Below, piece by piece: positions 53,691-62,564 of a stretch of 64,000 nucleotides of DNA; the stretch's first letter is position 1; each line of letters opens with the position of its first letter. This DNA is from Pseudomonas viciae (GTDB lineage: Bacteria; Pseudomonadota; Gammaproteobacteria; Pseudomonadales; Pseudomonadaceae). Made by a program: the position numbers and the translations under genes. The notes beneath the pieces are model-generated. The model did not search any database, was not told the origin of the DNA, and saw only the letters and a list, made by a program, of their open reading frames with translations. Location: assembly GCF_004786035.1 (NCBI RefSeq), contig NZ_CP035088.1:1710001-1774000 (forward strand), in the 5' to 3' direction.

Positions 53691-55820
53691 GTGGATCGCT
53701 CTCAGTTACTCAGCACCGCGCGCAGCAACGTAGCAGACCTCAGTCGGGGCAATCTGGGTGTGCCGCTGTTGCTGCTGGTCATGCTCGCCATGATGATGCT
53801 GCCGGTGCCGCCGTTCCTGTTGGACGTGTTTTTCACGTTCAACATCGCCCTGTCGATCGTGGTGCTGCTGGTGTGCGTGTATGCCCTGCGGCCATTGGAT
53901 TTCGCGGTGTTCCCGACCATTCTGCTGGTGGCGACGCTGATGCGCCTGGCGTTGAACGTGGCGTCCACCCGGGTGGTGATGATTCACGGTCATGAAGGTC
54001 ACGCTGCCGCCGGTAAGGTGATCCAGGCCTTCGGTGAAGTGGTGATCGGCGGTAACTACGTAGTCGGTATCGTGGTCTTCGCCATCTTGATGATCATCAA
54101 CTTCGTCGTCGTGACCAAAGGTGCCGGGCGGATTTCCGAGGTGAGCGCGCGTTTCACCCTCGATGCGATGCCCGGCAAGCAAATGGCAATCGACGCCGAC
54201 CTCAACGCCGGGCTGATCGACCAGAACCAGGCCAAGGCCCGTCGTCTGGAAGTGGCCCAGGAAGCTGAGTTCTATGGCTCCATGGATGGTGCGAGCAAAT
54301 TCGTGCGCGGTGACGCCATCGCCGGCCTGTTGATTCTGTTCATCAACCTGATCGGTGGCATGGCTGTCGGTATCTTCCAGCACGGCATGACGTTCGGCGA
54401 CGCTGGCAAGGTTTACGCCTTGCTGACCATCGGTGACGGTTTGGTGGCGCAATTGCCATCACTGTTGTTATCTACAGCGGCCGCGATCATGGTGACCCGT
54501 GCTTCGGGGTCCGAAGATATGGGCAAGCAGATCGGTCGGCAAATGTTCGCCACGCCCAAGGCTTTGGCGGTTGCGGCCGGACTGATGGCCGTCATGGGCC
54601 TGGTGCCCGGCATGCCGCACTTTTCCTTCCTGAGCATGGCGGCGGTTGCCGCGGGTGGCGCCTACCTGTTCTGGAAGAAGCAGAACGTGCAGAAGGTCCA
54701 GGCCTTGCAAGAGGTCAAGCGCCAGCAGGAGTTGCTGCCGTCGCCGGCCCGAGCCATGGAGACCAAGGAGCTGGGCTGGGATGACGTGACGCCGATCGAT
54801 ATGATCGGCCTGGAAGTCGGTTACCGCCTGATTCCATTGGTCGATCGCAACCAGGGGGGGCAGTTGCTGGCGCGGATCAAGGGCGTGCGCAAGAAGTTGT
54901 CCCAGGACTTGGGCTTCCTGATGCCCACCGTGCATATTCGCGACAACCTCGACCTGGCGCCTAGCGCCTACCGCCTGACGCTGATGGGCGTGATCCTGGC
55001 CGAAGCCGAGATCTATCCGGACCGCGAGTTGGCGATCAACCCCGGCCAGGTCTACGGCACCCTCAACGGCATCACCGCCAAGGATCCGGCTTTTGGTCTG
55101 GAAGCGGTGTGGATTGAAATCAGCCAGCGGGCCCAGGCCCAGTCCCTCGGTTACACCGTGGTGGACGCCAGCACTGTGGTGGCGACCCACTTGAATCAGA
55201 TTCTGTACAAGCACTCCAGTGAGCTGATCGGTCACGAAGAAGTCCAGCAACTCCTGCAAGTACTGGCTAAAGGCTCGCCGAAGCTGGCTGAAGAGCTGGT
55301 GCCGGGCGTGGTTTCGTTGTCGCAGTTGCTCAAGGTGTTGCAGGCGCTGTTGGCCGAACAGGTGCCCGTGCGTGACATTCGCAGTATTGCCGAGGCTATC
55401 GCCAACAACGCATCCAAGAGTCAAGATACCGCCGCCTTGGTGGCTGCGGTTCGGGTCGGCGTATCCCGCGCAATCGTCCAAAGCATTGTAGGCACTGAGT
55501 CTGAGCTGCCTGTGATCACTCTGGAGCCAAGGTTGGAACAGATATTGCTCAATAGTCTGCAGAAGGCAGGACAAGGCTCGGAAGAGGGCGTTCTGCTGGA
55601 GCCAAGCATGGCCGAGAAGCTGCAGCGTTCGTTGATTGATGCAGCCCAGCGGCAGGAGATGCAAGGCCAACCAGTGATCCTGCTGGTGGCCGGTCCGATT
55701 CGCGCGATGCTCTCGCGATTCGGTCGCCTCGCGGTCCCGGGGCTGCATGTGCTGGCGTACCAGGAAATACCGGACAACAAGCAAGTGACCATCGTTGCGA
55801 CAGTAGGGCCCAACGGCTGA
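53691..55820 (+). CDS. flhA: Flagellar export gate protein FlhA
   Basis: The 709-residue protein has eight membrane helices in its first half (GVPLLLLVMLAMMMLPVPPF; DVFFTFNIALSIVVLLVCVY) and the FHIPEP signature region (RLALNVASTRVVM; VVTKGAGRISEVSARFTLDA). The cytoplasmic half receives chaperone-substrate complexes. The start is GTG 53691 (VDRSQLLSTARSN), matching Pseudomonas FlhA length and N-terminus; the frame open from 53367 reads back through the promoter. GGGGA lies about seven bases before the GTG. Confidence 0.97.
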   Translation: MDRSQLLSTARSNVADLSRGNLGVPLLLLVMLAMMMLPVPPFLLDVFFTFNIALSIVVLLVCVYALRPLDFAVFPTILLVATLMRLALNVASTRVVMIHGHEGHAAAGKVIQAFGEVVIGGNYVVGIVVFAILMIINFVVVTKGAGRISEVSARFTLDAMPGKQMAIDADLNAGLIDQNQAKARRLEVAQEAEFYGSMDGASKFVRGDAIAGLLILFINLIGGMAVGIFQHGMTFGDAGKVYALLTIGDGLVAQLPSLLLSTAAAIMVTRASGSEDMGKQIGRQMFATPKALAVAAGLMAVMGLVPGMPHFSFLSMAAVAAGGAYLFWKKQNVQKVQALQEVKRQQELLPSPARAMETKELGWDDVTPIDMIGLEVGYRLIPLVDRNQGGQLLARIKGVRKKLSQDLGFLMPTVHIRDNLDLAPSAYRLTLMGVILAEAEIYPDRELAINPGQVYGTLNGITAKDPAFGLEAVWIEISQRAQAQSLGYTVVDASTVVATHLNQILYKHSSELIGHEEVQQLLQVLAKGSPKLAEELVPGVVSLSQLLKVLQALLAEQVPVRDIRSIAEAIANNASKSQDTAALVAAVRVGVSRAIVQSIVGTESELPVITLEPRLEQILLNSLQKAGQGSEEGVLLEPSMAEKLQRSLIDAAQRQEMQGQPVILLVAGPIRAMLSRFGRLAVPGLHVLAYQEIPDNKQVTIVATVGPNG

Positions 55821-55831
55821 GGTAGTGGTTT

Positions 55832-57187
55832 ATGCAAGTGAAGCGTTTTTTCGCCGCCGATATGCGTCAGGCCATGAAGCTGGTTCGTGACGAGCTGGGC
55901 GCTGAAGCAGCCATCATTGGCAATCGCCGGATCGCTGGCGGTGTCGAGTTAACGGCTGCCCTGGATTACAAGTTGTCGGCGCTGGCCCCACGCGTTCCGA
56001 ACATGGAACTCGAGGATGAGCTGCGTAAGACTCAGTCGCGCATCGCCAGCGCCCAGGCCGAATTGAGCCTGCGCAGTAGCGAAGGCGAAGGTGTCGCAGG
56101 CAGCAATCGTCAATTGTTCGCCGGTCAGCCGCTCACCGCCGGCCTGCCGTTGACCGCGGCCGAGCCGCTGGTCGAGCAGGCCCAGGCCGAGCCGCGTCGT
56201 CCGGCCCCGGCCCCGGCGCAGGCCGCGCCAGCCAGGGGTGTTGACCCGCGTGCCCTGGACTCGATGCGCTTTGAACTCAACAGCCTGCGTGAACTGATGG
56301 AGGTTCAGCTCGGCTCCCTGGCCTGGAACCAGCTGCAAGGCAGCCGTCCGGCCCAGGCCAACCTCTGGCGTCGCCTGCAACGCATCGGCTTGTCCGGCCC
56401 GTTGTCCCGTGACCTGCTGGCGCTGATCAACGGTATCGAAGAGCCTCGCCAGGCCTGGCGCATGTTGCTGGCACACTTGGCGCGGATGATCGTCACGCCG
56501 GAAGTCGAGCCGCTGGAAGAGGGCGGGGTGATTGCGATGGTCGGCCCTGCCGGCATGGGCAAGACCACCACCCTGGCCAAGCTCGCCGCCCGTTATGTAC
56601 TCAAGTACGGCGCCCAGAGCATCGCCCTGGTGAGCATGGACAGTTTCCGCATCGGCGCCCAGGAACAACTCAAGACCCTGGGCCGGATCCTCAATGTGTC
56701 GGTGACCCATGTGGATCCGGGCCAGTCCCTGGTCCAGGCGCTGGAACCGCTGCTGCGCAAACGCGTCGTGCTGATCGACACCGCCGGCCTGCAAGCCAGC
56801 GATCCGGCCCTGCGCATGCAGCTCGAAAGCCTGGCCGGGCGCGGTATCAAGTCAAAAAATTATCTCGTGTTGGCAACCACTAGCCAAAAGCAGGTTCTAA
56901 CCGCCGCGTACCACAGCTACAAACGCTGCGGGCTGGCCGGCTGCATCCTGACTAAGCTGGACGAAACGGCAAGCCTGGGCGAGGTGCTGAGCCTGGCGAT
57001 CGGTCATGAATTACCGGTGGCCTACCTGACCGACGGACCGCGGATCCCGGATGATTTGCATCTGCCGCGCCGTCATCAACTGGTCAGTCGTGCCGTGAGT
57101 GTGCAAATGCAGGAAGAACCCAGCGAAGAAGCCATGGCTGATATGTTCGCTGATATCTACCACAGCCCGACCAAGCAGGTCGGCTGA
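55832..57187 (+). CDS. flhF: Polar flagellar placement GTPase FlhF
   Basis: The 451-residue SRP-family GTPase has a basic N-terminus (MQVKRFFAADMRQAMKLVRD), an Ala/Pro-rich linker (about 85-140), an N domain and a G domain with P loop GPAGMGKT (238-245), VSMDSFRIGAQEQL, LIDTAG and TKLDETASLGE. FlhF recruits FliF to the pole. It is followed by fleN, its usual partner, after a 116-base gap. Confidence 0.97.
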   Translation: MQVKRFFAADMRQAMKLVRDELGAEAAIIGNRRIAGGVELTAALDYKLSALAPRVPNMELEDELRKTQSRIASAQAELSLRSSEGEGVAGSNRQLFAGQPLTAGLPLTAAEPLVEQAQAEPRRPAPAPAQAAPARGVDPRALDSMRFELNSLRELMEVQLGSLAWNQLQGSRPAQANLWRRLQRIGLSGPLSRDLLALINGIEEPRQAWRMLLAHLARMIVTPEVEPLEEGGVIAMVGPAGMGKTTTLAKLAARYVLKYGAQSIALVSMDSFRIGAQEQLKTLGRILNVSVTHVDPGQSLVQALEPLLRKRVVLIDTAGLQASDPALRMQLESLAGRGIKSKNYLVLATTSQKQVLTAAYHSYKRCGLAGCILTKLDETASLGEVLSLAIGHELPVAYLTDGPRIPDDLHLPRRHQLVSRAVSVQMQEEPSEEAMADMFADIYHSPTKQVG

Positions 57188-57194
57188 GGTAATC

Positions 57195-57284
57195 ATGAAT
57201 ATTTTTTGTACCTACATCGATGGTCTGCCATGCATTGTTCCGAATGGGAACGCGCAGCCAGTAATGTGGCCTCCGTCTAAGTAA
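57195..57284 (+). CDS. Possible 29-codon small ORF between flhF and fleN
   Basis: ATG 57195 lies six bases after GAGGT and opens a 29-codon frame (MNIFCTYIDGLPCIVPNGNA and nine more residues) ending at TAA 57282. No family is recognisable. It may be a real small protein, a translated leader affecting fleN, or chance. Confidence 0.3.
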   Translation: MNIFCTYIDGLPCIVPNGNAQPVMWPPSK

Positions 57285-57303
57285 GACAAGGTAAAGAACG
57301 AAC

Positions 57304-58134
57304 ATGGGCAGCATGCATCCCGTACAGGTGATCGCGGTGACCGGCGGCAAAGGTGGCGTCGGGAAGACTAACGTGTCAGTGAACTTGTCCCTGGCTCTGG
57401 CAGAGCTTGGCCGACGGGTCATGCTGCTGGACGCCGACCTGGGCCTGGCGAACGTCGATGTGCTGCTGGGGCTCACGCCCAAACGCACGCTGGCGGACGT
57501 GATTGAAGGCCGCTGCGAACTGCGCGACGTGCTGCTGCAGGGGCCCGGCGGGATTCGTATCGTGCCGGCTGCCTCCGGCACCCAGAGCATGGTTCACCTG
57601 ACCCCGGCCCAGCACGCGGGCCTGATCCAGGCCTTCAGCGACATCGGTGATAACCTCGATGTGCTGGTGATCGACACCGCTGCCGGTATCGGTGACTCGG
57701 TGGTCAGTTTCGTCCGCGCTGCCCAGGAAGTGCTCCTGGTGGTCTGCGACGAACCGACGTCCATCACCGACGCCTATGCCCTGATCAAGTTATTGAACCG
57801 TGACTACGGCATGAACCGCTTCCGTGTCCTGGCCAACATGGCCCAGAGCCCGCAGGAAGGTCGCAACCTGTTCGCCAAGTTGACAAAGGTCACGGATCGT
57901 TTCCTGGACGTCGCCCTACAATACGTCGGCGCTGTGCCCTACGACGAAAGCGTACGCAAGGCTGTCCAGAAGCAACGTGCGGTTTATGAAGCCTTTCCCC
58001 GTTCCAAATGTGCGCTGGCGTTCAAGGCTATCGCCCAGAAGGTTGATACCTGGCCACTGCCGGCCAACCCTCGCGGGCACCTGGAGTTTTTCGTCGAGCG
58101 TCTCGTGCAACAAACAGCAGGGCCCGTGCTATGA
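57304..58134 (+). CDS. fleN: Flagellar number regulator FleN (FlhG)
   Basis: The 276-residue MinD/ParA-type ATPase has the deviant P loop GGKGGVGKT (14-22), MLLDADLGLANVDVLLG and VLVIDTAAGIGDSVVSFV. FleN binds FleQ and lowers its activity, keeping the flagellar number at one or few, and works against FlhF. ATG 57304 gives MGSMHPVQVIAVTG; P. aeruginosa FleN has the same motif with three more residues. The stop overlaps the fliA start (ATGA). Confidence 0.97.
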   Translation: MGSMHPVQVIAVTGGKGGVGKTNVSVNLSLALAELGRRVMLLDADLGLANVDVLLGLTPKRTLADVIEGRCELRDVLLQGPGGIRIVPAASGTQSMVHLTPAQHAGLIQAFSDIGDNLDVLVIDTAAGIGDSVVSFVRAAQEVLLVVCDEPTSITDAYALIKLLNRDYGMNRFRVLANMAQSPQEGRNLFAKLTKVTDRFLDVALQYVGAVPYDESVRKAVQKQRAVYEAFPRSKCALAFKAIAQKVDTWPLPANPRGHLEFFVERLVQQTAGPVL

Positions 58135-58874
58135 CAGCCAGCGGTTACAACCATCTCTATAAAAAATCGGCACGGGACGCCCAATACGAACTGATCGAGC
58201 GTTACGCGCCACTGGTCAAGCGTATCGCCTACCACTTGCTGGCGCGGTTGCCGGCCAGTGTCCAGGTTGAGGACTTGATCCAGGCAGGCATGATCGGCCT
58301 GCTCGAAGTGTCGAACAAATACGACGCGAGCAAAGGCGCCAGTTTCGAAACGTATGCCGGTATTCGCATTCGTGGGGCGATGCTCGATGAGGTCCGCAAG
58401 GGCGATTGGGCACCGCGTTCGGTGCATCGCAACACCCGCATGGTCAGTGACGCGATCCGCGCTATTGAAGCTAAAACCGGGCGAGACGCTAAAGATCACG
58501 AGGTTGCGGCCGAACTCCAATTGAGTCTCGATGATTATTACGGGATTTTGAACGACACCTTGGGCAGCCGCCTGTTCAGTTTCGACGACCTGCTGCAGGA
58601 CGGCGAACACGAAGGGCTGCACGAGGACGGCGCGAGTGCTCACATGGAGCCATCGCGTGACCTGGAAGATGAGCGTTTCCAGAGCGCGCTGGCGGATGCG
58701 ATTGCCAATTTGCCGGAGCGTGAGCGACTGGTCTTGGCGCTGTACTACGACGAAGAGCTGAACCTCAAGGAAATCGGTGAGGTCCTGGGGGTCAGCGAAT
58801 CGCGGGTCAGCCAGTTACACAGCCAGTGCGCGGCCCGTTTGCGGGGGCGTTTGGGGGAGTGGCGAGCGCGCTGA
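58131..58874 (+). CDS. fliA: Flagellar sigma factor FliA (sigma28)
   Basis: The 247-residue sigma factor has region 2 (LVKRIAYHLLARLPASVQVE, DLIQAGMIGLLEV, FETYAGIRIRGAMLDEVRKG), region 3 (AIEAKTGRDAKDHEVAAELQ) and region 4 (LPERERLVLALYYDEELNLK; GVSESRVSQLHSQCAARLRG). It transcribes late genes such as fliC, which carries a matching promoter at 27078. It is held inactive by FlgM, not encoded in this window. Its start overlaps the fleN stop by four bases. Confidence 0.98.
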   Translation: MTASGYNHLYKKSARDAQYELIERYAPLVKRIAYHLLARLPASVQVEDLIQAGMIGLLEVSNKYDASKGASFETYAGIRIRGAMLDEVRKGDWAPRSVHRNTRMVSDAIRAIEAKTGRDAKDHEVAAELQLSLDDYYGILNDTLGSRLFSFDDLLQDGEHEGLHEDGASAHMEPSRDLEDERFQSALADAIANLPERERLVLALYYDEELNLKEIGEVLGVSESRVSQLHSQCAARLRGRLGEWRAR

Positions 58875-59039
58875 CAGCTGTGTGGGAGCATTGCGAACGA
58901 GCTGGTCTGGCATGCGCTGCGCCAGTCTCCAACCGTGGTGCTCCAGGCCGTTGTCGAGTGTTGTGCCGGATTGATTGAAATGGCGCGTTCAGGTGCTGGG
59001 CGCGTTTAAGACTGCTTGGAGGTCGAATTGGACAAGAAC

Positions 59040-59411
59040 ATGAAAATCCTCATCGTTGATGACTTCTCAACGATGCGGCGGATCATAAAAAACCTGTTGC
59101 GTGACCTTGGGTTCACCAACACGGTCGAGGCTGACGATGGCACTACTGCCATTCCGGTCCTCAACAGCGGGAGCATCGACTTTCTGGTGACTGACTGGAA
59201 CATGCCCGGCATGACCGGTATCGACTTGCTGCGCCATGTACGCGCCGACGAAAAACTCAAGCACCTTCCGGTGCTGATGGTGACTGCCGAAGCCAAGCGC
59301 GAGCAGATCATCGAAGCGGCCCAAGCCGGTGTGAACGGCTATGTGGTCAAACCCTTCACGGCCCAGGCGTTGAAAGAGAAGATCGAAAAAATCTTCGAAC
59401 GCATCGGTTAA
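59040..59411 (+). CDS. cheY: Chemotaxis response regulator CheY
   Basis: The 123-residue single receiver domain has the acidic pair in LIVDDFS, phospho-acceptor Asp52 ([12 protein letters not shown]), the switch threonine in MVTAEAK and lysine in VVKPFTAQ. Phosphorylated CheY binds FliM. ATG 59040 is the conventional family start, but GGAGG at 59018-59022 is better spaced for a TTG at 59028, which would add MDKN. It starts the cheYZAB run, 165 bases after fliA. Confidence 0.96.
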   Translation: MKILIVDDFSTMRRIIKNLLRDLGFTNTVEADDGTTAIPVLNSGSIDFLVTDWNMPGMTGIDLLRHVRADEKLKHLPVLMVTAEAKREQIIEAAQAGVNGYVVKPFTAQALKEKIEKIFERIG

Positions 59412-59429
59412 CGGCGCCACGGGGGAGCT

Positions 59430-60215
59430 ATGGACAACGAATCTTCAATGGGCGACTTCGAATCGACCCTGAAAAAACATGCCCGCGAACTGGTCGACAG
59501 CCTTGAAAAAGGCCGCTTTGGCGATGCGGTTCAAATGATCCATGAGCTCAACCAGACCCGTGACCGAGGTCTGTATCAGGAAGTGGGCAAGCTCACGCGT
59601 GAATTGCACAGCGCAATTGTCAATTTCCAGATCGACCCGCACATGCCGCAGGCCGAGGAAGTCTCGCAGATCACCGACGCTACCGAGCGTCTGGGTTATG
59701 TGGTCAAGCTGACCGAGGCCGCAGCCAACCGCACCATGGACTTGGTGGAGAGCGCAACGCCGCTGGTCAATGGCCTGAGCGAAGAAGCCCAGGCCTTGAG
59801 CACCGATTGGGGCCGGTTCATGCGTCGCGAAGTCGGCGCTGAAGAGTTTCGGGAACTGGCCCGCCGGGTCGACGGTTTCCTGACGCGCAGCGGCACCGAG
59901 ACCCGCGCCGTGGCAAGCAACCTCAACGACATTCTGCTGGCTCAGGACTATCAGGACTTGACCGGCCAAGTGATCAAGCGCGTGACCCAATTGGTCACCG
60001 AAGTTGAAAGCAATCTGCTCAAACTGGTGTTGATGGCCAGCCAGGTCGACCGCTTTGCAGGCATCGAACACGACCGTGAAGCGATACTTGCTGAAAAAGA
60101 TCCACAAAAACATCTCTCGCAGGGTGAAGGTCCGCAGATTCATGCCGATAAAAGAGAAGACGTTATGTCCGGTCAGGACGATGTGGACGATTTGCTGTCC
60201 AGCCTTGGATTCTGA
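59430..60215 (+). CDS. cheZ: CheY phosphatase CheZ
   Basis: The 261-residue helical protein has the catalytic segment LLAQDYQDLTGQVIKRV (about 170-185), which includes the active-site acidic and Gln residues, and the C-terminal CheY-binding tail QDDVDDLLSSLGF. It removes phosphate from CheY. GGGGGAG precedes the ATG; it follows cheY by 18 bases. Confidence 0.97.
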   Translation: MDNESSMGDFESTLKKHARELVDSLEKGRFGDAVQMIHELNQTRDRGLYQEVGKLTRELHSAIVNFQIDPHMPQAEEVSQITDATERLGYVVKLTEAAANRTMDLVESATPLVNGLSEEAQALSTDWGRFMRREVGAEEFRELARRVDGFLTRSGTETRAVASNLNDILLAQDYQDLTGQVIKRVTQLVTEVESNLLKLVLMASQVDRFAGIEHDREAILAEKDPQKHLSQGEGPQIHADKREDVMSGQDDVDDLLSSLGF

Positions 60216-60245
60216 GTTTTAGCCCTGTTTTAGGAGCAGCCATTA

Positions 60246-62516
60246 ATGAGCTTCGGCGCCGATGAAGAGATCCTTCAGGATTTCCTGGTTGAGGCCGGCG
60301 AGATTCTAGAGCAACTGTCTGAACAGCTGGTCGAGCTGGAAAGCCGACCAGATGATGCGGACTTGCTCAATGCAATTTTTCGCGGTTTCCACACTGTAAA
60401 AGGAGGCGCCGGCTTCCTCCAGCTCAATGAGTTGGTGGAGTGCTGCCACATTGCCGAAAACGTGTTCGACATCCTGCGCAAGGGTGAACGCCGCGTTGAT
60501 TCGGAACTGATGGACGTGGTGCTCGAAGCGCTGGATGCGGTCAACGGCATGTTCAGTGAAGTGCGCGAGCGCTCGCCGATCACCGCTGCCACCCCTGAGT
60601 TGCTCGCCGCGCTGGCACGCCTGGCCGAGCCACAATCGGCTGACGAAGCCGCGCCGGTTGTCGAGGCGGTCGCTGAAGAACCGGTCGCCGAGGAATCGGG
60701 CGACATCACCGATAACGAATTTGAACAATTGCTGGACTCGCTGAACGCCGTCAAGGCTGAAGCCGCAGCCCCGGCAGTTCCCGCCCCCCCTGCGGCACCA
60801 AGCAGCGAGTCGACTGCCGCTGCCAGCGATGAAATCACTGACGACGAGTTCGAATCGTTGCTCGACCAGCTTCATGGCAAAGGCCAGTTCGCGCCCGATG
60901 CGGTTGTGCCTGCGCCAGCCGCGGCCGCCCCGAAAGCGGCGGGCGACAGCTCCGATATCACCGACGACGAATTCGAAGCCTTGCTCGATCAGTTGCATGG
61001 CAAGGGCACGTTTGCCGTTGACGCGCTGGACTCGGCCATTGCTTCGGCACCGGCGCCAGCCAAGCCTGCCGCCGCCGCGGCGGGCAGTGACCTGATCAGT
61101 GATCACGAATTCGAATCGTTGCTCGACGAACTGCATGGCAAAGGCAAGTTCAGTGAAGTCGGGAAGGCCACGGCCGCCCCTGCTGCTGGGACTACCGCCA
61201 CTGTAGCGCCGGCGGCCAAGGCTGCGCCAAAACCCGCTGCCAAGGCACCAGAACCGAAGGCCGAGACGCCCAAGCCTGCTGCGGCAGCTGCCCCGGCAGC
61301 CGCCCGTGCCCCGGCGGCTGCTCCAGCGGAAAAACCGGCGAGCGAAGCCGAGACCACCGTTCGGGTCGACACCGCACGCCTGGACGAGATCATGAACATG
61401 GTCGGCGAACTGGTGCTGGTGCGTAACCGTCTGGTGCGCCTGGGCCTCAACAGCCAGGACGAAGCCATGTCCAAGGCCGTGTCGAACCTCGACGTGGTCA
61501 CGGCCGACTTGCAGACCGCGGTCATGAAGACCCGGATGCAGCCGATCAAGAAAGTCTTCGGGCGCTTCCCGCGCCTGGTTCGTGACCTGGCTCGCCAGCT
61601 CAAGAAAGAAATCAACCTGGAGTTGGTGGGTGAAGAGACCGACCTCGACAAAAACCTTGTCGAGGCGCTGGCCGACCCGCTGGTCCACTTGGTGCGCAAC
61701 GCCGTCGACCACGGCATCGAATCGCCGCAAGAGCGTGAAGAGTCGGGCAAGGTCCGTAGCGGCAAGGTCGTGCTGGCCGCCGAGCAGGAGGGTGACCACA
61801 TCCTGTTGTCGATCTCCGACGACGGCAAAGGCATGGACCCGAACGTGTTGCGTTCCATCGCGGTGAAACGCGGAGTGATGGACAAGGACGCCGCCGACCG
61901 CCTGAGCGACACCGAGTGCTACAACCTGATCTTCGCCCCGGGCTTCTCGACCAAGACCGAGATTTCCGATGTGTCGGGCCGTGGCGTGGGCATGGACGTG
62001 GTGAAAACCAAGATTTCCCAGCTCAACGGTTCGATCAACATCTACTCGACCAAGGGCCAGGGCTCGAAGATCGTCATCAAGGTCCCGCTGACCCTGGCGA
62101 TCATGCCGACCCTGATGGTCATGCTGGGCAACCAGGCATTTGCCTTCCCGCTGGTCAACGTCAACGAGATCTTCCACCTCGACCTGTCGCGTACCAACGT
62201 GGTGGACGGCCAGGAAGTGGTGATCGTACGGGACAAGGCACTGCCGCTGTTCTACCTCAAGCGCTGGCTGGTCAGCTCCGCGGCTCATGTGGAGCAGGGC
62301 GAAGGCCACGTGGTGATCCTATCGGTGGGCACCCAGCGGATCGGCTTTGTCGTCGATCAGTTGGTGGGCCAGGAAGAAGTGGTCATCAAGCCATTGGGCA
62401 AGATGCTCCAGGGCACCCCGGGCATGTCCGGCGCCACCATCACCGGCGACGGTCGCATCGCATTGATTCTCGATGTGCCAAGCATGCTCAAGCGTTACGC
62501 CGCCCGGCGTATTTGA
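60246..62516 (+). CDS. cheA: Chemotaxis histidine kinase CheA
   Basis: The 756-residue kinase has a P1 Hpt domain (about 1-110; His49 in RGFHTVKGGAGFLQL), a long low-complexity region (about 130-370), the P3 dimerisation segment (MNMVGELVLVRNRLVRLGLN), the P4 ATPase (LVRNAVDHGIESPQ; ISDDGKGMDP; GRGVGMDVVKTKI) and the P5 CheW-like domain. Where the CheY-binding P2 domain is expected, there are four copies of an acidic motif (DDEFESLLDQLHGKG type, at about 152, 195, 236 and 282). AGGAG precedes the start. Confidence 0.97.
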   Translation: MSFGADEEILQDFLVEAGEILEQLSEQLVELESRPDDADLLNAIFRGFHTVKGGAGFLQLNELVECCHIAENVFDILRKGERRVDSELMDVVLEALDAVNGMFSEVRERSPITAATPELLAALARLAEPQSADEAAPVVEAVAEEPVAEESGDITDNEFEQLLDSLNAVKAEAAAPAVPAPPAAPSSESTAAASDEITDDEFESLLDQLHGKGQFAPDAVVPAPAAAAPKAAGDSSDITDDEFEALLDQLHGKGTFAVDALDSAIASAPAPAKPAAAAAGSDLISDHEFESLLDELHGKGKFSEVGKATAAPAAGTTATVAPAAKAAPKPAAKAPEPKAETPKPAAAAAPAAARAPAAAPAEKPASEAETTVRVDTARLDEIMNMVGELVLVRNRLVRLGLNSQDEAMSKAVSNLDVVTADLQTAVMKTRMQPIKKVFGRFPRLVRDLARQLKKEINLELVGEETDLDKNLVEALADPLVHLVRNAVDHGIESPQEREESGKVRSGKVVLAAEQEGDHILLSISDDGKGMDPNVLRSIAVKRGVMDKDAADRLSDTECYNLIFAPGFSTKTEISDVSGRGVGMDVVKTKISQLNGSINIYSTKGQGSKIVIKVPLTLAIMPTLMVMLGNQAFAFPLVNVNEIFHLDLSRTNVVDGQEVVIVRDKALPLFYLKRWLVSSAAHVEQGEGHVVILSVGTQRIGFVVDQLVGQEEVVIKPLGKMLQGTPGMSGATITGDGRIALILDVPSMLKRYAARRI

Positions 62517-62564
62517 TTCTGGAGGGGCGTGGCCCAGTGCCGCGCCTCGTCTAACGGAGTGTTT

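Noticed and set aside
58875..59027. sigma28 promoter and REP remnant before cheY
   Set aside because: A GCCGGATT-like -10 lacks a -35 at 11-base spacing, and the GTGTGGGAGCATTGCGAACG stretch is too diverged to call a REP element.
60306..62309. 667-codon open frame opposite cheA
   Set aside because: The His/Arg/Gly-rich translation is typical of antisense frames in GC-rich genes, and cheA is unmistakable on the other strand.
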